From positions 60,324,713 through 60,388,712 of the forward strand of contig CM069871.1 of assembly GCA_036172665.1 (NCBI GenBank): DNA of 64,000 nt. Reading direction: 5' to 3'. The notes below the pieces were generated by a model, which saw only the letters and a program-made list of their open reading frames with translations, was not told the DNA's origin and did not search any database. Shown piece after piece: positions 55,951 through 64,000 of this stretch. Position numbers and translations under genes: made by a program. Each line of letters starts with the position of its first letter. Position 1 is the first letter of the stretch. Origin of the DNA: Prosopocoilus inquinatus. Its lineage: Eukaryota; Arthropoda; Insecta; Coleoptera; Lucanidae.

Positions 55951-56213
55951 TTTCACGTTCTATCTCGTTGTAACCGGTATCCAACGCTAAATGTGAAGAA
56001 TTACACTGCTAGAACTCAAACTGCACCACTTCACTCCCAATCACTGATTCACTTTTCAGTGGAACCAACTTACCGCAATGCGGCGTTGCCAACCGTTTCC
56101 TTTTCTCGATAAAGTTCTTGTCACACCAAAAGCCAGCGTTGCCAATCGTAGCGGAATTCCGCTACTGCTCTACTGTAGCGGATTAACATTAACCGAGTTC
56201 AGCCACAGACCAA
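55951..56213. promoter_or_regulatory. Rop 5' UTR and promoter region (probable)
   Basis: Immediately upstream of the Rop start codon on the minus strand. No TATA box is obvious. The transcription start cannot be placed. The region ends at a hAT-like insertion 264 bp upstream, which limits the proximal promoter. Confidence 0.4.
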
Positions 56214-57166
56214 CAGTGTTGTTAAAGATACATTTCTAATAGTATCTAGATACAGATGAAGATACTTTCACAAATATGTATCTAGATGCAGATACAGATA
56301 CTTTTTCCGGAAAATATCTAGATACAGGTACAGATACAAAAAAAAAGTATCTGCAGTTTATCAAGATACTTCCAAGTGTAAAATTCAATAACGTATGCAG
56401 TAGTGGAGGTACGTTATTATTTGCGATCCAAATCGACTTTATTTGTGAAAATTGACGAAGTTTTCGTATGAATATGTGAATAATGTACACACTAAAATCT
56501 GTGATAATTTTCACAATTTTTTTCAGCAGTATGTCTTTTTAAATAGAAAATTTATCTTTGTAATTAAGTTGATCATTAAGCTGATAAGTAATTACCTGGT
56601 TTTGTATGAAACGAAGTCAAGTCAACGTAAAATATAAAGTTATCAACAGAAATGACTCTACTTCCGTATCAGACAAGTTAAATGTCAAACGAATCTAGGA
56701 TCCTTAGTTGTAACCTTGTAGCTAAGAGAGCGTACCCATAATCAAGAAAAGTTGATAAAATCAATAGTACAGTCTTTTCCTTTTGATTTTCTCCTTTTGT
56801 CAATTATCTTTCCCAATTTTTAAAATAATTTTCAAGTTTGTCAACTAACAAATCGCATTTTAAAAAGAACAGTCATTTGACAAACTGGAAAACATAATTA
56901 ACAAGAGGGGATGAAAATCAAAAGAAAGAGACTAAGAGACTGTAAAATCGGAAGTTGCATTTCCGCCAAGGTCTGCTGTTTTTATTGAAGTTCAAAATGT
57001 ATCTCAAATGTATCTTAGTATCTGAAATGAATAGATACTTTTGTAATTGTATCTAGATGCAGATACAGTTACATTTTTTAGTAGTATCTGAGATATGTAT
57101 CTAGATACTCAAAAAGTATTTAGATACTGTATCTAGATACTTGCATCTAGATACTTAATATCACTG
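56214..57166. mobile_element. Non-autonomous hAT-like element with TATCTAGATAC subterminal repeats
   Basis: Begins CAGTGTTG and ends ...TATCACTG, the CAGTG/CACTG termini common to hAT elements. Each end has many TATCTAGATAC/AGATACAGATAC motifs (56,240-56,350 and 57,010-57,155). The flanking 8 bp match only in the last five (ACCAA), so the insertion is old or the boundary is slightly off. Outer flanks CCGAGTTCAGCCA (56,193) and TGGCTGAACTCGG (57,276) are themselves inverted. Confidence 0.7.
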
Positions 57167-57291
57167 GCTACCAAGCTACGTAGCGTCTCGCGAGCGCTAT
57201 GTACCGTGACGTCATCATCCTTTGTTTTAGCATATCTATACACACATAGCGCTATGAAGGGCTACGTAGCTTTGTCCCTGGCTGAACTCGG

Positions 57292-58440
57292 CTATCTCAA
57301 GCGTGTAGCCGCAGGGGTTGCAGGGATAGCAAAGCAAGCCGGCGCACAGTGGTCTAGAACAGGCCTAATCATGCGAGGGGAATATGTCGGGGTATGATCT
57401 CCTTCTACCATCGCACAGGCAGTGCCGGTTCTCGCTTGACGGTCAGTCGCTTCAATTTCAACAACCAACGATATACAAAACCTATGTAGATAATATTCTT
57501 TATGGAAAATGTTGTAGTGACGAGCAATATTATACCGTTTTACGCTCAACAGTTTACCGCAAATAATACATTCTGCATTGCCTGTACTGTTTATAAAACA
57601 CAGGTACTTAAATTCATAATTTTGGTTCATGTTTGTATTTCACGAGAGCCACACGTTTTATAACTTCTATTGGTACACGATCGGCTGGCAGGCTGGCTCA
57701 TTCTTATTGACGTTTCATTGATTCCTATCGAATAGTGGGGGATACTATGTCCTCGCTCTTCTCGTATTTTATGCCCAGGCCTGGTCTAGAATGAATATTT
57801 AGCGCGAAATAATTCGAGAAATTAAGTCTTCATATATCACGTAAATGAAAATAATTCTGTTAATAAACACCACAAAGAATATGAAAAAAATATAGGTTTG
57901 CATAAATATCGTTTTAATTCTGAATAAGCGATTGTCAAACTTATTAATTTATTAAATCGTCATTCGTGTTGTTATCAGTCGTCTTTGAAAGATCTTGCTT
58001 TTTAAAGTTATCTATGTTTATTTCTATGTTGTGTTATATTTCTTGCAATGATAGAATGAGGGAGCTTGTATATACATTCATGAAAATATTCTTTGTTCAG
58101 ATTCTGAACACAAGTAGTTGAAAACACTCGTGTCCCTGCTCATGTTTTGTATTCTTTTGGGGGGAGGGGGGATAGAAACACCCTAATAAACACCTAATCT
58201 ATATGTACTTATACTATTTACTGTAGCGATTACCTGCCAACACCTGGCAACATCAGATAAACACAGAAATAATATGTAATTGCGCAACCAGTGGTTTTAA
58301 AACGTGTGACTGCTAAAAAAATTTCTTGAAAATTTGTTTCATTACGAAAAAGAAGTAGAATTCATCATTATTTCACGCTAAAACGGCAATCCGGACCACT
58401 GTGCGGCGCTAAGACGCCATAGACGCATGTTCGAGAGCCT
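57292..58440 (-). mobile_element. hAT relic with BED-like zinc-finger start
   Basis: CGCACAGTGGTC at about 57,343 and GACCACTGTGCG at about 58,396 are inverted. Between them, on the minus strand near 57,500-57,630, is the beginning of a zinc-finger transposase. Only the N-terminus is recognisable. Confidence 0.55.
57440..57630 (-). pseudogene. hAT transposase N-terminal fragment (ZBED/GTF2I-repeat-like)
   Basis: From the ATG at 57,630: MNQNYEFKYLCFIN, then CIICGKLLSVKRYNIARHYN and IFHKEYY. The Cys-x2-Cys ... His-x4-His finger with a YNIARHY helix is the hallmark start of the hAT group that gave rise to ZBED5 and GTF2I-repeat-containing genes. The catalytic core does not follow; the frame runs out into the element's end. 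Clearly a relic. Confidence 0.6.
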
Positions 58441-61432
58441 GTTCTAAGTCTAATGTAAAGTTTTACCTGGATCTCTAAAAAAAAATTATATTTTTACTTA
58501 TAGATTAGTCTGAAATAAGTGAAAAAGAAAGAAGAAAAACTAAGACGATTAATTTTCAGATATATTACGAACGATGTTTGCAGCCCCCTCTGTTAATCCA
58601 ATCCGTGTTAAATATGGATAAAGTTTTGCCTGAAAAGTAAAAATTCTTATCTCATTTCGCGTTATTGTCTCTTTTCGACTAAATTGTGTGTCTAAAAGTC
58701 AGTGTTTACTCCAACAACGATAAGCTCTACTCCTACTTTTACATGGTGAACATGCCAACTCCATTTGTTTTAACTCCACAAACAGATGAACGCGAGGGAA
58801 CACCAAAAAAGTGTTCCCTGGCGTCCAAAAGTGTCTGCAAAAATCCGACTACATATTTTTCCTCTTAGTGTTTGTTTAGGCAATTTATGCGCCGACAAAT
58901 AAATCATCTTGGAACAGAAACTCCACCTGGCATACGAACGCCTAAATCATACGCCATAAAATAAAAGGCGTGTTTTTTGTTGTAAAAAAGAAAAAAAAAT
59001 GGCTGCTGAGTTTGACTGCTTTACTTAATTCAAGCCCGGTTTCTGAAACGATACATAACTTCATACAGAGATAAACTCAAGATAAACTCACCGTAAGTGC
59101 TAAAAACCGTTTTTCAAAATTTTATCTGTCGATAAAGCATACACGTAGTAACGTAAGTAGTTTAAACTTTTCATTAAGTTATCTGTCAATAAGAATTTAT
59201 CTTTACATAAAGTTTTCCAGATCTTTATCAGTATAGAGTAACATTTACAAGATCGTTGCGAAATTAATTCATTAACGGGAATAGAGAGATTTTAGAAGGT
59301 ATTTAAATACATATTAATTATTTATAATAATTATAAAAGGCACCTTGCAGCAGAAACGGAAAAAATATGCAAAAATAATACTTTTCGGTAAATAATGAAG
59401 CAATAATTAATCTTTCTTATTATTTTTTCCATTTATAAATTTTGGTAGTTTCCGCTCTAAAAATATTAAATATTGAATATAAGATTTAATACCTGAAATT
59501 TTGAGAATATTCTAAAAATGGAAAAATTCAATTTCAACGGAATATTAAAAAATCTAGTGGAAACTTTTAACTTACGTTAAAAAAGTCTCGTTGAGATCTA
59601 GATTAATTTCGAGTAAAATCAGCCGGTGTATCTGACAGGAATTAAAATTGTTTTCAGACAAGCAGAAATTATTGTCGTAAAAAGTTTCTTCGAAAAATCA
59701 AAAGTAAAGATTTCTCTCATTTGATGCCGACTTTTTGGCGATCACTGTAGGTGCAAGCCACTATTTGTACTAATGTCGATTTTATAAGTTGTACAGATTT
59801 TAAACTGGCCCAAAATAAAATATTCCATCTGCTTATGCCAGATTGGAATTATTAGAATAATGTTATCAAGAAATTGACAGTGATGACACAAAATGTTATA
59901 AAGCAAAGGACTTGCGAAAAATTGTCTCAAATTTTCTCGTACATGTAACAGAACCCAAGAGCAAATTTTATTTGTTTAAATATTTCTTATGGACATAAAT
60001 GAATAAACTAATCACTTGCAAGAGCTAAATACCAAATGTCCAATTACTGCTTCGCGAAACTAAAAAATGAAAAGACTTTTTGACACGTTTTGTAAAACTC
60101 TATTGGAATCATATTATTTTTTTTAATTTTCGAATTTTAAACAGGTACCATTTTGAGCCACACTAAAAGCTGCCCACTGGTTCTGTCCTCTTTATACTTG
60201 GTTATCGAACATACAAAACTATTGGCACAAGTTTTTTAAACTACAAAAAATTTTCCCAAATGATGTAACTTTTCCGGTCACTGTATTATTATAGTGATTA
60301 TGATAATTTTATTTTTGTATTTTCGCGAGAGAGAAACATTGAGAGAAAGAATGTTACTCAGAGCGCGCTCTTTTCAGTTTCTGAACGAGCCTCAGCTCAG
60401 AGAATTTTACGTATAACGGAAATTCCCCAGTCTGAAGCTGGATTCATTGCTAGGGGATTTTTCATCGCTGCGTTACGGGATAGCTATTTGATTGGTTCGT
60501 TTAATTAAACAAAATATATACTTTTAAATTGAGCCAATAGAATCACATAGAATTTTAACGCCGACGCAAAACGCCTGGCAATAGATTGGCCGAGTTAAGT
60601 GAGCGGTCAAATTGCACAGAATCGTCAAGTCAACGGTCTGACTAAACTCTCTGACCAATCAGCAATTTAGAAAAGTAATCACGTGATTTGGTCTGACCAT
60701 TTCGACCTTTCACTTACGGCAGCCATTAGGAAAGTGGGCGGTCCTAAAGCTGGCGCGAAATTTGAAATGGAGTCTATTGGACTGCAAAAATGCATGGGCT
60801 AGGTTAAATAAACTAAAAATATTCACTCTACAAAACTGAAAACTTTTGCTTATTACTGAAACTCGTGGTGAAAAACTTCAATAAAATTATTTCAGTTGGG
60901 CTTATTTTACGTAGGTAAATAGTTAATTTATTTGTTATTCAAAATTTGTACTAAATGTATGTCTGAGCTAAGTACAGTCGCTTGTAAACAACGTTAACAA
61001 ACATAACCTAAAAGAATAAAATAAAAATAGTTGGGTGTAAATGTCGGTGAGAAAGCGTGTAATGAATTTGTCAAATATTTTTCAAGGAGAAATACACATA
61101 ACTTATAGAAGTTGAGTTCTCGTCGATTCTCGTCGTCTTAATATTGTTCAATGTTAGGTTATGTTTACGTTTACTTCGGCGTTATAGCAGAAATAATTTA
61201 AGACATATGTCCGACTTATTAGAGAAAGATAAACGACTCAGCTCCGCCTTCTGTGATGTTTACTTTCCTAGTCTATTAATCTAGCTTTAAAAGTGCTTAA
61301 AATGTAAAATAAAAATAAGCCCCGCCTTTTGTGGCATCTCCGATTGCTTCCGGTAGAGAGCAGCAGTTTGCAACTACTAATTATACAATTTCGTAATTCT
61401 TGTTTTATTTAAATCAGAGATTTAAATATTAT
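58441..61432. other. Intergenic, no gene recognised
   Basis: AT-rich with scattered short frames and no recognisable domain, RNA gene or tandem repeat. Some weak self-similarity in AT tracts only. Confidence 0.45.
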
Positions 61433-62318
61433 TAGAGATGGGCCAGGCAATGAACCCGGTGCAATGAAAGCACCCATATGGGTGCATTCACCAGGGTGCA
61501 TATATGAATGCACCGGGTGCATTCAAAAATTTAAATTTCCCGCTCAAACCGGACGAAAAATTACCTTTTCTTGCTATTATTTAACCGTTTACAGATGGTT
61601 TACAGGTTTATACGCTTCATAATCTAATAGTTAATAGTTAGTGTTAAGTTTAAGCTAAGCTTTACAGCTTTAAATCTGAACAAAACCTTGAATATGTTTT
61701 TAAAATTAACGGCAGGTTGGTTAAGGTACGTGTCCATGTGAGAGAAATACTCTCGAGACCAGCCGTAGAGAGTATATATTCCAAGTGGACACATAACTGA
61801 GAGTAACTATCGGAGAGCGCCTGTCAACTATCGAGAGTTTATAGCGCGCTCTCAAGTGGGCATGCTATAAATTACTTGTTTGGATAGTAACTCGCAGCGT
61901 TTCGAATTTTTGAAAGTGTGGCTGAGAGTGCCTGTAGAAATGGCACCTATAAAAGGAATGGACAAAGGATGAAACAATAGAATTGATTAGTGTTTATGAG
62001 GAAAGCTCAGTTTTATGGAGCTCTCCGACAGTCAAATGCTCTCAAGAGGACAAACACTTGAGAGTACCTACCGAGAGTAACTCTCGCGAGTTTCTCTCAC
62101 ATGGACGCGTACCTTTAGGTATTACAAAATAATTGTCAATAATTGTATAGCAATAATCCACGCAAAATATGCCATATTTGGTATCATTTTGAAGCATTTT
62201 TGATTTCTTACGTAAATGGAGGTAAATTGGCAATGTATCCAATGCACCGGGTGCATTGTGGGTGCATTCCATGATTCCACCGGTGCAAACGATTGCACCG
62301 GGTGGAATCCCATCTCTA
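61433..62318. mobile_element. hAT-like MITE (TAGAGATGGG termini) hosting a Harbinger MITE
   Basis: Starts TAGAGATGGG and ends CATCTCTA, with near-identical 8-bp flanks AATATTAT (61,425-61,432) and AATATTGT (62,319-62,326). Subterminal GGTGCATT/ACCGGGTGCA repeats cluster at both ends. A second element is inserted inside. Confidence 0.8.
61724..62114. mobile_element. PIF/Harbinger-like MITE nested in the hAT MITE
   Basis: TIRs AGGTACG(T/C)GTCCATGTGAG at 61,724 and complemented to 62,114, with TTA duplicated at 61,721-61,723 and 62,115-62,117, the signature of PIF/Harbinger. A short internal frame at about 61,956-62,050 reads EWTKDETIELISVYEE, like the start of the MADF/Myb-SANT protein these elements carry, suggesting it is an internal deletion derivative. 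Confidence 0.75.
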
Positions 62319-62332
62319 AATATTGTGCTTCG

Positions 62333-62590
62333 ATTTGTCTATCCTACTGCAATGTCAGATGTCAGGTCAAAAAGCGATCGTAAGATGTCGCTGTTTTATC
62401 TATTCACCTCTATTACATCGCAATTGTGAATAAATTGGTCAAGTCGTTTTTGGTTTGCAATGAAAATGTCGAGCTATGTCTCTGCTGAAGAAGCCCCAAA
62501 TAGGGCTGAAACAGCTGTACAGAGGCTGCTCGAGGGTTTTACTGCAATCAAAACCGATTTGCAACAAAATTTTGTAAAATGCGTCGTGGT
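62333..62590. repeat. Ribozyme-bearing repeat monomer (family of 4.3-5.0 kb)
   Basis: TTCGATTTGTCTATCCTACTGCAATGTC-type opening (shared with 4,560 and 4,970), then CAAAAAGCGATCGTAAGATG, the hammerhead, and CAATCAAAACCGATTTGCA, in a permuted order relative to the foldback copy. It starts within about 8 bp of the hAT MITE's duplication. Confidence 0.7.
62469..62533 (+). ncRNA. Hammerhead ribozyme, type I (copy 3)
   Basis: Same fold as copies 1 and 2: TCGAGC (62,469-62,474)/GCTCGA (62,528-62,533) stem I, CTGAAGA (62,484-62,490), stem II AGCCC-CAAATA-GGGCT, GAAA, CAGCTG, triplet GTA. GTA replaces GTC at the cleavage site, still within the NUH rule. The loop of stem II differs, but all core and paired bases are kept. 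Confidence 0.75.
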
Positions 62591-62636
62591 GGAGGCTTTA
62601 AAGGTCGCCATTGGACCTGGAACTTTTGAATCTAAT

Positions 62637-62757
62637 AGCGTTTTCGACTGGGTACACTAGTGTGCACTGAGTGTATTTCCATCTTGGTTCAACTTTATGT
62701 AATAAGACGAGACAGAGATATTCTGAGTGTACACCCGTGCAGCTAGTCGAAAACGCT
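62637..62757. repeat. Foldback MITE upstream of the right-edge gene
   Basis: GCGTTTTCGACTGGGTACAC at 62,637 is complemented around 62,719-62,757 (GTGTACACC...AGTCGAAAACGC). About 120 bp in total. Confidence 0.65.
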
Positions 62758-63047
62758 GTAATTTTTGAATTTATTTTTATTTTTGAAATTCCCGCCGAAA
62801 TATTTTCTCGTTGCCGCACGGTGATTTGCCGTCGTTCTTGTCAATGTTGTCAATGCAGGAAAACTGCCGACGAGAAAAATGTGAAAATGCAAAGTGTTAT
62901 TGCGCAAATACAGGGAAGTTATGGGCACTTCCTCCTGAGTTTTCGTATCAGGCGTTGTTGCGACGGATATCGTACCGTGGCGTCGATGTTTACTTAAGAA
63001 ATAATAAGCGATAAGAATTTTACGATCTTCGTGCGAATGCAACTGCT
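62758..63047 (+). promoter_or_regulatory. Promoter/5' UTR region of the right-edge gene (probable)
   Basis: Less AT-rich than the DNA before it, with several CpG-containing runs such as TTGCCGTCGTTCTTG. An in-frame TAA at 63,012-63,014 limits the reading frame. No certain start site. Confidence 0.35.
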
Positions 63048-64000
63048 ATGGATGATGAATCGAGCAGCAGTTTAGATACGGCGGAAGAAACGAGCACGAT
63101 CATCAACAAGATAATAGGCGAAATGAAGCACACTTTTAACAAGACTGACACAAGGCAAGTTCCTTTCTTAGAACTAGGAGTTTCTGGTGACTCAAATACT
63201 ACTAATATGACTGAAACTAATGTTAACTCCCATTCAGCAGACATGCAGACTGAAGACTCTGATAGTAACTTGGAGAGCGACAAAGTGAAAGTGAAAATCG
63301 AGAATGTCGACGCGGCTGAATCCAGCAGCGGCGACGACAACCAGCAACAGTTGTTGAGCATCGAGGAAAACTCGATTTCGTTCGATATAAACGACAACAA
63401 AGAAATCAAGCAAGAGAATGAAGAGGAGGAGACCGACAGCGGTGACAAACCCCGGATCGTGATGTACTTTCGTAAGCCGGCTCCAGCGCAATCGCCTAAA
63501 CGAAGACCCAGCGGCGAAGAACTGAGCCGCAGATCCCTGCGAGCTAAAATGCACGAGGAGGCCGAGATCAAGCGTTCCATCAGACGTAGGCGAAGCAGGG
63601 ATTACGGTGAATCGATATTGCAGAGCGCGATCGCGAGGAAGGAGAAATCTTACAACGAGGAGAGCAAACCTCAGAGGTCGACGCGTCAGCTGAAACCCAC
63701 GCAGAAAATCCTGGAGAATTTGGCGAACGCCGCCGCCGTCAAGGAAAAACACAAGCTCAAAACATCCAAGTCAGCAGAGAAACAAATTGAAGGTGACATT
63801 TGCATGAAAACTGAAGAAAACGCCGTCATGCAGATTTCAGCGGACGGTGAAAGGTTGCAGAGGAAACACAAGCTCAAGCATCACTTCGGGAAAAGCTTGA
63901 AACGTGCCTCCAAGAGATTGAAGAGTAACGTTTCGGACGTCAGCAAAAGTTCGGATTCCGATCAGAATGTAACGCCGGAATTAACTGAAAACGAGTCGAA
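63048..64000 (+). CDS. Unrecognised charged, probably nuclear protein, first exon, cut by window edge
   Basis: Open for at least 317 codons from ATG 63,048 (first Met after an in-frame stop at 63,012) to the window end. Residues 1-135 are Ser/Asp/Glu-rich (MDDESSSSLDTAEETSTIIN, then SIEENSISFDINDNKEIKQE). From about 145 it becomes basic: PRIVMYFRKPAPAQSPKRRP, then EIKRSIRRRRSRDYGESILQ, RSTRQLKPTQKILENLANAA, and repeated KHKLK motifs (EKHKLK, RKHKLKHHF). No zinc finger or enzymatic domain lies in the visible part; it looks largely disordered with likely nuclear localisation signals. Base composition is clearly more GC-rich than the flanks, consistent with real coding. It is transcribed away from Rop. 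A chromatin or transcription factor is possible, but I cannot name it. Confidence 0.75.
   Translation, partial: MDDESSSSLDTAEETSTIINKIIGEMKHTFNKTDTRQVPFLELGVSGDSNTTNMTETNVNSHSADMQTEDSDSNLESDKVKVKIENVDAAESSSGDDNQQQLLSIEENSISFDINDNKEIKQENEEEETDSGDKPRIVMYFRKPAPAQSPKRRPSGEELSRRSLRAKMHEEAEIKRSIRRRRSRDYGESILQSAIARKEKSYNEESKPQRSTRQLKPTQKILENLANAAAVKEKHKLKTSKSAEKQIEGDICMKTEENAVMQISADGERLQRKHKLKHHFGKSLKRASKRLKSNVSDVSKSSDSDQNVTPELTENES

Noticed and set aside
63020..63752. Long minus-strand frames at the right edge
   Set aside because: Antisense shadows of the GC-rich coding exon starting at 63,048; their Ser/Leu-rich translation has no domain.
1..64000. CRISPR array, bacterial operons, rRNA or tRNA genes
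   Set aside because: The direct repeats present are eukaryotic satellites or MITEs without spacers; no rRNA or cloverleaf sequences were recognised.

Overview
The window is nuclear DNA of an insect: it has small multi-exon genes with GT-AG introns, an insect-type odorant receptor, the Sec1/Munc18 gene Rop, and dense insect transposons. A beetle is my best guess from the receptor style and the repeat content, but that is an inference. Intronic and intergenic DNA is AT-rich and mostly made of transposons of several ages.

Layout. 1-7.1 kb: two TA-flanked DNA transposons with long inverted repeats. One is interrupted by a young LINE; the other is a DD41D mariner-like element interrupted by a foldback repeat carrying two hammerhead ribozymes. 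7.1-8.9 kb: dispersed-repeat debris. 8.87-15.4 kb: the first four exons of an odorant receptor on the minus strand, with introns holding a nine-copy 179-bp satellite inside a TIR element, a 1.35-kb mariner relic, a TIR MITE and an 842-bp hAT-like element. 16.8-19.2 kb: broken, partly tandem copies of a gene resembling the insect double jelly-roll-like family. 19-27.8 kb: LINE and LTR debris. 27.8-37.3 kb: a four-part nest on one LINE, which was hit by two other LINEs, one of which was hit by an intact hAT transposon.

38.38-55.95 kb (minus strand): the complete Rop gene, the Munc18/STXBP1 orthologue that controls SNARE-driven vesicle fusion. I could place all ten coding exon positions with consistent splice phases, giving 587 residues. 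Coding position 4 exists in two forms, both 104 nt and sharing 23 of 35 residues, and only one can be used per transcript. This is the most interesting gene-level observation. The Rop introns hold tandem repeats of about 345 bp and about 230 bp, and hairpin MITEs.

56-62.6 kb: a further MITE and hAT/Harbinger zone with a third hammerhead ribozyme copy. 63.05 kb to the edge: the first coding exon of an unrecognised, charged, probably nuclear protein on the plus strand, divergent from Rop and cut by the window end.

Apart from Rop, the receptor and the right-edge gene, nearly everything is mobile or repetitive DNA. No tRNA, rRNA or CRISPR array was found. Family names for transposons are from recognition of motifs, not from a database search.
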